Positions 37,655-46,883 of a DNA stretch of 64,000 nt are shown here, piece after piece. Under the pieces are notes generated by a model. The model did not search any database. It was not told the DNA's origin and saw only the letters and a list, made by a program, of their open reading frames with translations. The stretch comes from Stutzerimonas kunmingensis (GTDB lineage Bacteria > Pseudomonadota > Gammaproteobacteria > Pseudomonadales > Pseudomonadaceae): positions 3,968,001 through 4,032,000 of the forward strand of contig NZ_CP090366.1 in assembly GCF_021432085.1 (NCBI RefSeq), written 5' to 3'. The position numbers were made by a program, and so were the translations under genes. Within the stretch, counting starts at the first letter, position 1; every line of letters starts with the position of its first letter.

Positions 37655-39577
37655 ATGAGCATTTTCAGCCACTTCCAACAACGTTTCGAAGCGACCCGCC
37701 AGGAGGAGTATTCCCTCCAGGAATATCTCGATCTGTGCAAGGCGGACCCAGGTACCTATGCCAGCGCCGCCGAGCGCCTGCTGATGGCGATCGGCGAGCC
37801 CGAACTGGTCGACACATCGGTCGACTCGCGACTGTCGCGCATCTTCTCCAACAAGGTGATCCGCCGTTATCCGGCATTCGAGGATTTCCATGGCATGGAG
37901 GAGTGCATCGACCAGATCGTTTCCTACTTCCGTCACGCCGCGCAGGGGCTGGAAGAGAAGAAGCAGATCCTCTATCTCCTCGGTCCGGTGGGCGGGGGTA
38001 AATCGTCGCTTGCCGAGAAGCTCAAGCAGCTGATGGAGCATGTGCCCTTCTACGCAATCAAGGACTCGCCAGTGTTCGAGTCGCCATTGGGGCTGTTCAA
38101 CCCAATCGAAGATGCGCAGATCCTCGAGGAGGACTACGGCATTCCTCGGCGCTACCTGAACTCGATCATGTCGCCCTGGGCCACCAAGCGCCTGCAGGAG
38201 TTCGGCGGCGACATCTCCAAATTCCGCGTGGTCAAGCTGTACCCGTCGATCCTCAACCAGATCGCGGTTGCCAAGACCGAACCCGGCGACGAAAACAACC
38301 AGGACATCTCCTCGCTGGTGGGCAAGGTCGATATCCGCAAGCTGGAAGAGTTTCCGCAGAACGACGCCGACGCCTATAGCTACTCGGGCGCGCTGTGCCG
38401 GGCCAACCAGGGCCTGATGGAGTTCGTCGAGATGTTCAAGGCACCGATCAAGGTGCTGCACCCGCTGCTGACCGCCACCCAGGAAGGCAACTACAACAGC
38501 ACCGAAGGCCTCGGCGCGATTCCTTACAGCGGCATCCTCCTGGCCCACTCCAACGAGTCGGAATGGCACAGCTTCCGCAACAACAAGAACAACGAAGCCT
38601 TCATCGACCGTATCTACATCGTCAAGGTGCCCTACTGCCTGCGGGTCAGTGACGAGATCAAGATCTACGACAAGCTGCTGACCAACAGCTCGCTGGCCCA
38701 TGCCCATTGCGCGCCGGACACCCTGAAGATGCTCGCACAGTTCTCGGTGCTGTCGCGCCTGAAGGAGCCGGAGAACTCCAACATCTATTCGAAGATGCGC
38801 GTGTATGACGGCGAGAACCTCAAGGACACCGATCCCAAGGCCAAGTCGATCCAGGAATACCGCGACACCGCCGGCGTCGACGAAGGCATGAACGGCCTTT
38901 CCACCCGCTTCGCCTTCAAGATCCTGTCCAAGGTCTTCAACTTCGACCCACACGAGATCGCCGCCAACCCGGTGCACCTGCTCTACGTGCTGGAGCAGCA
39001 GATCGAGCAGGAACAGTTCCCCGCCGAAGTCCGCGAACGCTACCTGCGCTTCATCAAGGAGTACCTGGCGCCGCGCTACATCGAGTTCATCGGCAAGGAG
39101 ATTCAGACTGCCTACCTCGAGTCCTACAGCGAGTACGGGCAGAACATCTTCGACCGCTACGTGCTGTATGCGGATTTCTGGATTCAGGATCAGGAGTACC
39201 GCGATCCGGAAACCGGCGAGATCCTCAATCGCGTGGCGCTCAACGAGGAACTGGAGAAGATCGAGAAGCCGGCCGGCATCAGCAATCCGAAGGACTTCCG
39301 CAACGAGATTGTCAACTTCGTGCTGCGCGCCCGCGCCAACAACAACGGCAAGAACCCGTCGTGGCTGTCCTACGAGAAGCTGCGCGTGGTGATCGAGAAG
39401 AAGATGTTCTCCAACACCGAGGACCTGCTGCCAGTCATCAGCTTCAACGCCAAGGCGAGCAAGGAAGACCAGAAGAAGCACAACGACTTCGTCGTGCGCA
39501 TGGTCGAGCGTGGCTACACCGAGAAGCAGGTTCGCCTGCTGTCCGAATGGTATCTGCGGGTGCGTAAATCGCAGTAA
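37655..39577 (+). CDS. prkA: PrkA/YeaG family serine protein kinase
   Basis: The 640-residue protein matches PrkA: an AAA-type ATPase part with Walker A LLGPVGGGKSSLAEKL (about residues 105-122), the domain start IDQIVSYFRHAAQGLEEKKQ, and a C-terminal PrkA region (from about 400) distantly like eukaryotic kinases. In E. coli YeaG acts in nitrogen-starvation and stationary-phase stress. It is followed by yeaH and spoVR, a conserved trio. A large 16+16 inverted repeat separates it from yeaH. Confidence 0.93.
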   Translation: MSIFSHFQQRFEATRQEEYSLQEYLDLCKADPGTYASAAERLLMAIGEPELVDTSVDSRLSRIFSNKVIRRYPAFEDFHGMEECIDQIVSYFRHAAQGLEEKKQILYLLGPVGGGKSSLAEKLKQLMEHVPFYAIKDSPVFESPLGLFNPIEDAQILEEDYGIPRRYLNSIMSPWATKRLQEFGGDISKFRVVKLYPSILNQIAVAKTEPGDENNQDISSLVGKVDIRKLEEFPQNDADAYSYSGALCRANQGLMEFVEMFKAPIKVLHPLLTATQEGNYNSTEGLGAIPYSGILLAHSNESEWHSFRNNKNNEAFIDRIYIVKVPYCLRVSDEIKIYDKLLTNSSLAHAHCAPDTLKMLAQFSVLSRLKEPENSNIYSKMRVYDGENLKDTDPKAKSIQEYRDTAGVDEGMNGLSTRFAFKILSKVFNFDPHEIAANPVHLLYVLEQQIEQEQFPAEVRERYLRFIKEYLAPRYIEFIGKEIQTAYLESYSEYGQNIFDRYVLYADFWIQDQEYRDPETGEILNRVALNEELEKIEKPAGISNPKDFRNEIVNFVLRARANNNGKNPSWLSYEKLRVVIEKKMFSNTEDLLPVISFNAKASKEDQKKHNDFVVRMVERGYTEKQVRLLSEWYLRVRKSQ

Positions 39578-39587
39578 GTGGCTGGAA

Positions 39588-39629
39588 GCCTGAAGCTGGA
39601 AGCATCGCGGCACGCTTCCAGCTTCAGGC
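39588..39629. repeat. Perfect 16+16 inverted repeat between prkA and yeaH
   Basis: Arms GCCTGAAGCTGGAAGC and GCTTCCAGCTTCAGGC around a 10-base GC loop, 8 bp after the prkA stop and 29 bp before the yeaH start. It is not followed by a T tract, so it is more likely an mRNA-stabilising or partial-termination hairpin than a full terminator. Confidence 0.8.
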
Positions 39630-39658
39630 CTATGGTTTCAGCCAAGCCCGGAGGGCCT

Positions 39659-40930
39659 ATGAGCTACGTGATCGATCGTCGCCTGAATGGCAAGAACAAG
39701 AGCACGGTGAACCGCCAGCGTTTCCTGCAGCGGTACCGTGGGCATATCAAGAAGGCGGTGGAGGAAGCCGTCGGCCGGCGCTCCATCACCGACATGGAAC
39801 ATGGCGAGCAGATCAGCATTCCCGGCCGCGACATCGATGAGCCGGTGCTGCACCACGGCCGCGGCGGCCGCCAGACCATCGTCCATCCGGGCAACAAGGA
39901 GTTCGTTGCCGGCGAACGCATCCCCAGGCCGCAGGGCGGCGGCGGTGGCCAGGGCGCCGGCCAGGCCAGCAATAGCGGCGACGGCATGGACGACTTCGTC
40001 TTCCAGATCACCCAGGAAGAATTCCTCGATTTCATGTTCGAGGACCTCGAACTGCCCAATCTGGTAAAGCGTCACCTGACCGGCACCGATACCTTCAAAA
40101 CCGTGCGGGCCGGCATCAGCAACGAGGGCAACCCGTCGCGCATCAACATCGTGCGCACGCTGCGCTCGGCCCATGCCAGACGCATTGCGCTATCTGGCAG
40201 CAGCCGTGCACAACTGCGCACACTGAAGGCAGAGCTGGAGCGACTACGTCTTGAGGAGCCGAACAACTTCGGCGACATCAAGGCCACCGAGGAGGAGATC
40301 GAAAGGCTGAAGGCGCGCATCAAACGCGTGCCATTCCTCGACACCTTCGATCTGAAATACAACCTGCTGGTCAAGCATCCCAACCCCAGCTCCAAGGCAG
40401 TGATGTTCTGCCTGATGGACGTTTCCGGCTCCATGACTCAGGCCACCAAGGACATCGCCAAGCGCTTCTTCATCCTGCTGTACCTTTTCCTCAAGCGGAA
40501 CTACGACAAGATCGATGTGGTGTTCATCCGTCACCACACCAGCGCCAAGGAAGTCGACGAGGAAGAGTTCTTCTACTCGCGGGAGACCGGCGGCACCATC
40601 GTCTCCAGCGCCCTGAAGATGATGCAGGAGATCATGGCCGAGCGTTACCCGGCCAACGAGTGGAACATCTACGCCGCTCAGGCTTCCGACGGCGACAACT
40701 GGAACGACGATTCGCCGCTGTGCCGCGACATCCTGATCAACCAGATCATGCCGTTCGTGCAGTACTTCACCTACGTTGAAATCACCCCGCGCGAACACCA
40801 GGCGCTCTGGTACGAGTACAACCAGGTCGCAGAAGCCTTTTCCGATGCGTTCGCCCAACAGCAGTTGGTCAGCGCCGGGGACATCTACCCAGTGTTCCGC
40901 GAACTCTTCCAGCGGCGCATGACCAGCTGA
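39659..40930 (+). CDS. yeaH: YeaH/DUF444 von Willebrand factor-like protein
   Basis: A 423-residue DUF444 protein. It starts [20 protein letters not shown], has a Gly/Gln-rich linker at about residues 95-115, and carries the VWA metal-ion motif in [12 protein letters not shown] at about 258. It is the usual partner of PrkA; the biochemical role is unknown. The start is supported by GGAGG just upstream; the earlier in-frame start would read through the inverted repeat. spoVR begins 10 bp after its stop. Confidence 0.92.
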   Translation: MSYVIDRRLNGKNKSTVNRQRFLQRYRGHIKKAVEEAVGRRSITDMEHGEQISIPGRDIDEPVLHHGRGGRQTIVHPGNKEFVAGERIPRPQGGGGGQGAGQASNSGDGMDDFVFQITQEEFLDFMFEDLELPNLVKRHLTGTDTFKTVRAGISNEGNPSRINIVRTLRSAHARRIALSGSSRAQLRTLKAELERLRLEEPNNFGDIKATEEEIERLKARIKRVPFLDTFDLKYNLLVKHPNPSSKAVMFCLMDVSGSMTQATKDIAKRFFILLYLFLKRNYDKIDVVFIRHHTSAKEVDEEEFFYSRETGGTIVSSALKMMQEIMAERYPANEWNIYAAQASDGDNWNDDSPLCRDILINQIMPFVQYFTYVEITPREHQALWYEYNQVAEAFSDAFAQQQLVSAGDIYPVFRELFQRRMTS

Positions 40931-40940
40931 GGTGTGCAGC

Positions 40941-42488
40941 ATGAAGCGACAGCCCATTTCTACCGGCTCGGAATGGACCTTCGACCTGATTCGGCAGTAC
41001 GACCGCGAGATCGGCCGCATCGCCGAGCGCTACGCGCTGGACACCTACCCGAACCAGATCGAGGTGATCACCGCCGAGCAGATGATGGACGCCTACGCCT
41101 CGGTTGGCATGCCGCTGGGTTACCACCACTGGTCCTACGGCAAGCAGTTCCTGCACACCGAGAAACACTACAAGCGCGGGCAGATGGGTCTGGCCTACGA
41201 GATCGTCATCAATTCCGATCCCTGCATCGCCTACCTGATGGAAGAGAACACCATGTGCATGCAGGCACTGGTGATCGCCCACGCCAGCTACGGGCACAAC
41301 AGCTTCTTCAAGGGCAATTACCTGTTCCGCACCTGGACCGACGCCAGCTCGATCATTGATTACCTGGTGTTCGCCAAGCAGTACATCATGCAATGCGAGG
41401 AGCGGCACGGCATCGATGCGGTGGAAGACCTGCTCGACTCCTGCCACGCACTGATGAACTACGGTGTCGACCGCTACAAGCGTCCCTACCCCATCTCTGC
41501 AGAAGAAGAGCGCCGACGCCAGAAGGATCGCGAGGAGCATCTGCAACGGCAGATCAACGACCTCTGGCGCACCATTCCCAAGGGCACGGACAAGGGCGAT
41601 GGGTTGGCGGACAGTCAGCGTTTCCCGGCAGAGCCGCAGGAAAACATCCTCTATTTCATCGAGAAGCATGCCCCGCTGCTGGAGCCATGGCAGCGCGAGG
41701 TGGTGCGTATCGTGCGCAAGATCGCGCAGTACTTCTATCCACAGCGCCAGACCCAGGTGATGAACGAAGGCTGGGCGACATTCTGGCACTACACCCTGCT
41801 CAACGATCTGTATGACGAGGGCCTGGTCACCGACGGCTTCATGATGGAGTTTCTGCAGTCGCATACCAGCGTGATCTACCAGCCAGGCTTCGACAGCCCC
41901 TACTACAGCGGCATCAACCCCTACACACTGGGCTTCGCCATGTATCAGGACATCCGCCGGATTTGCGAGCACCCCACCGAGGAGGACAAGCGCTGGTTCC
42001 CGGAGATCGCCGGCAGCGACTGGCTGACCACCGTCAAGTTCGCCATGAACAACTTCAAGGATGAGAGCTTTATCCTGCAGTTTCTCTCGCCTAAGGTGAT
42101 CCGCGACCTCAAGCTGTTCAGCATCCTTGACGATGACCGCAAGGACGAGCTGCTGGTCCCGGCGATCCACGATGAAAGTGGTTACCACACCATTCGCGAA
42201 CTGCTCGCCGCGCAATACAACCTCGGCAACCGCGAGCCCAACGTCCAGGTATGGAACGTCGACCGTCGCGGCGATCGCTCGCTGACCTTGCGTCACATGC
42301 AGCACGACCGCAAGCCATTGGGCGGGTCCACCGAAGAGGTGCTCAAGCATCTGCATCGGCTGTGGGGCTTCGATGTGCACCTGCAGTCGATGCAGGACGA
42401 CAAGCTGGTCAATACCCATCACATGCCACCAAGACCCAGCAGCGATGCAGAGACCGACAACCGTTTTCCCGGCATGAACTTCGCCTGA
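40941..42488 (+). CDS. SpoVR family protein
   Basis: The 515-residue protein matches SpoVR/YcgB along its whole length: SEWTFDLIRQYDREIGRIAE near the start, LGYHHWSYGKQFLHTE, HASYGHNSFFKGNYLF, MNEGWATFWHYTLLN with conserved His/Glu that could bind metal, and NPYTLGFAMYQDI. Function outside spore cortex formation in Bacillus is not known; in proteobacteria it travels with prkA-yeaH. GAGGTG lies seven bases before the ATG. A perfect palindrome follows the stop. Confidence 0.9.
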   Translation: MKRQPISTGSEWTFDLIRQYDREIGRIAERYALDTYPNQIEVITAEQMMDAYASVGMPLGYHHWSYGKQFLHTEKHYKRGQMGLAYEIVINSDPCIAYLMEENTMCMQALVIAHASYGHNSFFKGNYLFRTWTDASSIIDYLVFAKQYIMQCEERHGIDAVEDLLDSCHALMNYGVDRYKRPYPISAEEERRRQKDREEHLQRQINDLWRTIPKGTDKGDGLADSQRFPAEPQENILYFIEKHAPLLEPWQREVVRIVRKIAQYFYPQRQTQVMNEGWATFWHYTLLNDLYDEGLVTDGFMMEFLQSHTSVIYQPGFDSPYYSGINPYTLGFAMYQDIRRICEHPTEEDKRWFPEIAGSDWLTTVKFAMNNFKDESFILQFLSPKVIRDLKLFSILDDDRKDELLVPAIHDESGYHTIRELLAAQYNLGNREPNVQVWNVDRRGDRSLTLRHMQHDRKPLGGSTEEVLKHLHRLWGFDVHLQSMQDDKLVNTHHMPPRPSSDAETDNRFPGMNFA

Positions 42489-42490
42489 CA

Positions 42491-42506
42491 GTGGGCCGCG
42501 GCCCAC
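42491..42506. terminator. Palindrome after spoVR
   Basis: Perfect 16-base palindrome GTGGGCCGCGGCCCAC starting two bases after the spoVR stop. It has no T tract; a hairpin 3' end signal for the prkA-yeaH-spoVR transcript is likely. Confidence 0.5.
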
Positions 42507-42584
42507 CTCCGCGACCCTTCCTTACCCGCCACGCTGTAGCCTCAGCGCCGATATCCTTTATCCTCCGCGCCAACGGAGGTGGAC

Positions 42585-43754
42585 ATGCAGATCTATAAAG
42601 TCGGCGGCGCGGTGCGCGACCGTCTGTTGGGGCGCCCGGTGACCGAGGTCGACTGGCTGGTGGTCGGTGCCACGCCGGAAGAAATGCAGGCCAGCGGCTT
42701 CCGCCCGGTCGGTGCGGACTTCCCGGTTTTCCTGCACCCGCAGACCGGCGAGGAATACGCCCTGGCGCGCACCGAGCGCAAAAGCGGTCGTGGCTATGGC
42801 GGATTTACCTTCCATGCCAGCCCCGACGTCACCCTCGAAGAAGACCTGCAGCGCCGCGATCTCACCATCAATGCCATCGCCGAAGATGACCAGGGCCAGC
42901 TGATCGATCCATACGGCGGTCAGCGCGACCTGCGGGCACGGCTATTGCGCCACGTTTCCCCCGCTTTCGCCGAAGATCCGTTGCGTGTTCTGCGCGTGGC
43001 GCGCTTCGCTGCACGCTATGCCGAACTGGGTTTCCGTATCGCCGACGAGACACTTGAGCTGATGCGCCAGCTGGCGCGCTCCGGCGAGTTGTCGGCGCTG
43101 ACGGCGGAACGCAGCTGGAAAGAGATTTCGCGTGCGCTGATGGAGCCGCGGCCGGATGTGTTCATTCAGGTGCTGCAGGACTGTGACGCGCTGGCCGAGC
43201 TGTTCCCGGAACTGGCCGCCACCTTCGCCAAGGGCAATGCTGCCGGTGGGCACCTGCTTGGCACGCTTCGGCAGTGCGCCGAACATGCTCAGCCACTGCC
43301 GATACGCTGGGCCTGCCTGCTACTTGGCTGCACGACGTCGGCCGATAGCCAGCAACCACGTCTGGCCGCCATCGATACACTCAACCAACGCTGCAAGGCG
43401 CCGAGGGATTGCCAGGAACTGGCGATGCTGCTCGGCAGGTATCAGGACGACGCGTTCAACGCCAAGAAACTGCATGCCGATGCACTGCTCGACATGCTGC
43501 AGCATTTCGACATCTACCGGCGGCCGGAGCGCTTCGAGCAGTTCGTCGCGGCTTGTGAAATGCACGCCCTGGCAGGCGCGCCCGGCGAGTTGCACTTCGA
43601 AGCCGATTATCTGCACGGCGCCGCCAGCGCGGCCCGTGCCGTGCCGGTCAAACCGCTGCTGGATCAAGGATTCAAAGGTGCCGAGCTGGGCAAAGCGCTC
43701 AGTGCTGCGCGCCTCGATGCCCTGAGCATCTACTGCCGGGAATATTCGCAGTAA
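42585..43754 (+). CDS. cca: CCA tRNA nucleotidyltransferase
   Basis: Cca adds or repairs the CCA end of tRNAs. The 389-residue class II enzyme shows [21 protein letters not shown] with the metal Asp pair in VDW, then [12 protein letters not shown] and [15 protein letters not shown]. The C-terminal HD phosphohydrolase motif of the E. coli type is not evident, so only nucleotidyltransfer is expected. The ATG at 42585 has GGAGG upstream. It is convergent with folK with only 6 bp between stops. Confidence 0.92.
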   Translation: MQIYKVGGAVRDRLLGRPVTEVDWLVVGATPEEMQASGFRPVGADFPVFLHPQTGEEYALARTERKSGRGYGGFTFHASPDVTLEEDLQRRDLTINAIAEDDQGQLIDPYGGQRDLRARLLRHVSPAFAEDPLRVLRVARFAARYAELGFRIADETLELMRQLARSGELSALTAERSWKEISRALMEPRPDVFIQVLQDCDALAELFPELAATFAKGNAAGGHLLGTLRQCAEHAQPLPIRWACLLLGCTTSADSQQPRLAAIDTLNQRCKAPRDCQELAMLLGRYQDDAFNAKKLHADALLDMLQHFDIYRRPERFEQFVAACEMHALAGAPGELHFEADYLHGAASAARAVPVKPLLDQGFKGAELGKALSAARLDALSIYCREYSQ

Positions 43755-43760
43755 GGCGAT

Positions 43761-44303
43761 TCAGGCGCGCTGTGGAGGATGGTTGCGGATCAGATCGGCA
43801 GGCGTAAGCTCGCTGCCGCGCCACTGAAACGGCACTGGCCAGAGCTGCTGGTCAATGGATGACTGCGCCCACAGATCGGCAAAGGCCTCTCCTGCAGCGG
43901 GATGTTTGACGGTCGGCGCCAATAACGCCAGCGGCCAGAGCACGAAGGCGTTCTTCAGGATCTCCGCACGCGGCAGCAGCAAGCCATGGAAGTTGCCGAC
44001 CAGCTCGCCATACAGCAGCACATCGATATCCAGCGGCAACCCCTTGCGATCCGGCGCGTAACGGCCGTTGTCCGCCTCAATGAACTTGAGCCTGCGGTCC
44101 AGTTCCGTCAGCGGCAGGTCGGTGTAGCCGGCGACCACCAGGTTGTAGAAGTTGTCGCCCCTATAGCCCACCGCCAGGCTCTCGAACACTGGCGAGCAAC
44201 GCATATCCTGCAGCAGCTCGGCCAGCGCATCGAGCCCGGCATGCAGGCGCTCGATGCGCTGCACATTGCTGCCCAGGCCGAGCATGACGGGGGTCAGCGA
44301 CAT
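43761..44303 (-). CDS. folK: 2-amino-4-hydroxy-6-hydroxymethyldihydropteridine pyrophosphokinase
   Basis: FolK pyrophosphorylates hydroxymethyl-dihydropterin in folate synthesis. The 180-residue protein has [20 protein letters not shown], the pterin-binding [26 protein letters not shown] and the catalytic [10 protein letters not shown] with two Asp that bind magnesium. It overlaps folB by ten bases, so the two folate genes are coupled. A second folK often exists next to panBC in pseudomonads; this copy is the one with folB. Confidence 0.92.
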   Translation of the reverse strand: MSLTPVMLGLGSNVQRIERLHAGLDALAELLQDMRCSPVFESLAVGYRGDNFYNLVVAGYTDLPLTELDRRLKFIEADNGRYAPDRKGLPLDIDVLLYGELVGNFHGLLLPRAEILKNAFVLWPLALLAPTVKHPAAGEAFADLWAQSSIDQQLWPVPFQWRGSELTPADLIRNHPPQRA

Positions 44304-44647
44304 CCGCGTTCGATCTCCACGCCCAGCGCACGGGCACGCGCATTGACGCCTGGTTTGGTGACCCGCAGGCGCAGCCAGACGATGCCGAACTCACTCATCA
44401 ACTTTTGCGCCAGACGCTCGGCGAACGTCTCGACCAATTCGAAGCGAGCTTCGGCAGCAAAGCGATCGATGGACGCCGCGACCTGGGCGTAATCCAGCGC
44501 TTTGTCCAGCTCGTCATGCTCGGCGGCGGGACGGATGTCCCAGCCCAGCGTCAGATCGAGCTGCAGGCACTGGCGAATCCCGCGCTCCCAGTCGTAGGCG
44601 CCGATTACCGTATCCACTTCCAGGCCTTCGATGAAGACTGTATCCAC
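44294..44647 (-). CDS. folB: Dihydroneopterin aldolase
   Basis: FolB splits dihydroneopterin to 6-hydroxymethyl-dihydropterin. The 117-residue product has the family pattern [19 protein letters not shown] at the start, [23 protein letters not shown] with the conserved Glu, and VRVTKPG-like [21 protein letters not shown]. It precedes folK in the transcript and is divergent from plsY with 75 bp between. Confidence 0.93.
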   Translation of the reverse strand: MDTVFIEGLEVDTVIGAYDWERGIRQCLQLDLTLGWDIRPAAEHDELDKALDYAQVAASIDRFAAEARFELVETFAERLAQKLMSEFGIVWLRLRVTKPGVNARARALGVEIERGCR

Positions 44648-44722
44648 GCAACGTTCTCCTGCGGCACGACAAGCTCGAAACGCGCCGTTAGACTCATAGG
44701 CTCCCTGCCCCGGATGGATTCC

Positions 44723-45292
44723 ATGTTCTGGCTGCTGACCTTGCTCGCGTACCTGATCGGCTCGCTGTCATTCGCCATACTGCTTAGCCGCCTGGCCGGA
44801 ATGCCCGACCCGCGTGCCGGCGGCTCCGGCAACCCCGGCGCCACCAATATGCTTCGTCTGGCAGGCAAGCGACTGGCGATCTGCACGCTGTTCGGCGATC
44901 TGCTCAAGGGCCTGCTGCCCGTACTATTGGCCGCCTCGCTGGACATGTCCGTCCAGCAACAGGCCTGGATCGGTCTGGCAGCGGTCTGCGGCCATCTCTA
45001 TCCGTTGTATTTTCGCTTCCGTGGCGGCAAGGGTGTCGCCACCGCCGCCGGCACCCTGCTCGCGCTCTACCCGCCGGCCGCACTGCTGGCCATCGTCGCC
45101 TGGCTGCTGGTATTCCGCCTGACCCGGACCAGCTCGCTGGCTGCCCTTATCGCCCTGCCGCTATGCCTGCCACTGCTGGCCTGGCAGCAACCCGGCGCGC
45201 TGTTGCCGATGAGCCTGCTCGCCACACTGATCGTCTGGCGCCATCGCAGCAACGTGCGCGACCTGTTCGCCGGCCGGGAACGGCATTTCTGA
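44723..45292 (+). CDS. plsY: Acyl-phosphate glycerol-3-phosphate acyltransferase
   Basis: PlsY makes lysophosphatidic acid from acyl phosphate and glycerol 3-phosphate in the inner membrane. The 189-residue protein has five to seven hydrophobic spans, the catalytic loop [14 protein letters not shown] at about residue 35-48, and [13 protein letters not shown] at about residue 95-108. I use ATG 44723 ([17 protein letters not shown]); ATG 44714 adds three residues. It is convergent with tsaD. Confidence 0.93.
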   Translation: MFWLLTLLAYLIGSLSFAILLSRLAGMPDPRAGGSGNPGATNMLRLAGKRLAICTLFGDLLKGLLPVLLAASLDMSVQQQAWIGLAAVCGHLYPLYFRFRGGKGVATAAGTLLALYPPAALLAIVAWLLVFRLTRTSSLAALIALPLCLPLLAWQQPGALLPMSLLATLIVWRHRSNVRDLFAGRERHF

Positions 45293-45307
45293 CCGCTCTG
45301 ACGCTCA

Positions 45308-46333
45308 TCAGATCGCCGGCAGTGTGTCCATCGACCAACGCGGCTGTACGGTGATCGCCGGACCATCATGCTGCCCGGCGAGCAAGCGCTGACAGCCAGC
45401 GTAAGCGATCATCGCACCGTTGTCGGTGCAGAAACGTGGCCGCGCATAGAAGACCTGACCCTTGAACTCACCGAGCATCCGCTCCAGCGACTGGCGCAGA
45501 GACTGATTAGCGCTGACCCCGCCGGCGATGACCAGCGACTTCAGGCCCGTCTGCCTAAGGGCTCGGCGACACTTGATGGTCAGCGTCTCGACCACAGCCT
45601 GCTGGAACGCCAGCGCGATGTCGCAGCGGGTCTGCTCGGATTCGTCGCCCGCGCTGCGGCACTGCTGCCAGGTATTGAGGGTAAAGGTCTTCAGACCGCT
45701 GAAACTGAAATCCAGACCGGGCCGATCAGTCATCGGCCGCGGAAAGACGAAGCGTCCCGGAGCGCCCTGCTCGGCCAGACGGGCGATTTCCGGCCCGCCG
45801 GGATAGCGCAAACCCATCAGCTTTGCCGTCTTGTCGAAGGCCTCGCCAGCGGCATCGTCCACCGATTCACCGAGCAGCTCGTATCGGCCAATGCCATCCA
45901 CGCGAACAAGCTGCGTATGGCCACCCGACACCAGCAAGGCGACGAACGGAAATTGCGGCGGCTGCGCTTCGAGCATCGGCGCCAGCAGGTGACCTTCCAT
46001 ATGGTGCACGCCGACAGCCGGTACGCCCCAGGCCAACGCCAGCGCCTGGGCGCAGGAGGCCCCAACCAGCAGCGCACCGACCAGTCCGGGACCGGCCGTA
46101 TAGGCCACCGCATCGATCTGGCCGGCCTCGCGGCCCGCCTCCTCCAGCACCTGGCGAATCAGCGGCAGCATGCGTTTCACGTGATCGCGCGAGGCGAGCT
46201 CAGGCACCACGCCGCCATAGACGCGATGCAGGTCGATCTGGCTGAATAGCGCGTCGGCCAGCAGGCCCTGTTCGCTGTCGTAAAGCGCGACACCAGTCTC
46301 GTCGCAGGACGTTTCCAACCCCAGCACCAGCAT
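45308..46333 (-). CDS. tsaD: tRNA threonylcarbamoyl transferase TsaD
   Basis: TsaD attaches threonylcarbamoyl to A37 of ANN-decoding tRNAs together with TsaB and TsaE. The 341-residue ASKHA protein shows [18 protein letters not shown], the iron-binding [10 protein letters not shown], and [14 protein letters not shown]. It is divergent from rpsU, as in other pseudomonads. No start doubt: [14 protein letters not shown] is the family N-terminus. Confidence 0.95.
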   Translation of the reverse strand: MLVLGLETSCDETGVALYDSEQGLLADALFSQIDLHRVYGGVVPELASRDHVKRMLPLIRQVLEEAGREAGQIDAVAYTAGPGLVGALLVGASCAQALALAWGVPAVGVHHMEGHLLAPMLEAQPPQFPFVALLVSGGHTQLVRVDGIGRYELLGESVDDAAGEAFDKTAKLMGLRYPGGPEIARLAEQGAPGRFVFPRPMTDRPGLDFSFSGLKTFTLNTWQQCRSAGDESEQTRCDIALAFQQAVVETLTIKCRRALRQTGLKSLVIAGGVSANQSLRQSLERMLGEFKGQVFYARPRFCTDNGAMIAYAGCQRLLAGQHDGPAITVQPRWSMDTLPAI

Positions 46334-46529
46334 GGGTTCAACCTTTCCGGAGGGCGAATGAAGCCGTGCATATTAATCGTCGGGCCGTCCGACCGACCAG
46401 CGCTTTTCGATCAGGGGCTTTGCATTCCGCAATTGGAGCGGGTAACATCCGCAACCCTTAAAACCAGCGTGCTTGCGAGTCATTGCCGAAGCGCGTTGCC
46501 ACCGGTAATCAAGTGAAGGTAAGTCCTGG

Positions 46530-46745
46530 ATGCCCGCTGTCAAAGTTAAAGAGAATGAACCCTTCGACGTAGCACTGCGTCGCTTCAAGCGTTCCTGCGA
46601 AAAAGCAGGCGTTCTGGCCGAAGTCCGCTCGCGCGAGTTCTACGAGAAGCCGACTTCCGAGCGCAAGCGCAAGGCTGCCGCTGCAGTCAAGCGTCACGCC
46701 AAGAAAGTGCAGCGCGAGCAGCGCCGCAGCGTCCGCCTGTACTAA
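46530..46745 (+). CDS. rpsU: 30S ribosomal protein S21
   Basis: The 71-residue basic protein is S21, beginning [20 protein letters not shown] and ending with Arg/Lys-rich [15 protein letters not shown]21 helps mRNA binding on the 30S subunit. It heads the rpsU-dnaG-rpoD group. In P. aeruginosa I recall a GatB/YqeY gene between rpsU and dnaG; here two hairpins occupy the 138 bp gap instead. Confidence 0.96.
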   Translation: MPAVKVKENEPFDVALRRFKRSCEKAGVLAEVRSREFYEKPTSERKRKAAAAVKRHAKKVQREQRRSVRLY

Positions 46746-46769
46746 TCCAGTACAGCTGACGTCGCATCA

Positions 46770-46789
46770 AGCCCGGCTCAGGCCGGGCT
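46770..46789 (+). terminator. Terminator after rpsU (first hairpin)
   Basis: Perfect arms AGCCCGGC / GCCGGGCT with a four-base loop, 25 bp after the rpsU stop. Confidence 0.7.
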
Positions 46790-46819
46790 TTGCATTGCAT
46801 GCTTACTCCGCTTCGCCAG

Positions 46820-46842
46820 CCGGCGAAAGGCCGGAGTTTTTT
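46820..46842 (+). terminator. Terminator before dnaG (second hairpin)
   Basis: CCGGC-GAAAG-GCCGG followed by AG and six Ts. It ends 41 bp before dnaG, so dnaG expression relies on read-through or on a promoter very close to its start. Confidence 0.75.
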
Positions 46843-46883
46843 CATTTCCGGCTCATGCAATGCGAGCGTAATCTGATACCTCT

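Noticed and set aside
37562..39613. A 683-codon reverse frame opposite prkA
   Set aside because: Shadow of prkA caused by high GC at third positions; the product is His/Val-rich without domain features.
40869..42506. A 545-codon reverse frame opposite spoVR
   Set aside because: Shadow frame without recognisable domains or a start signal.
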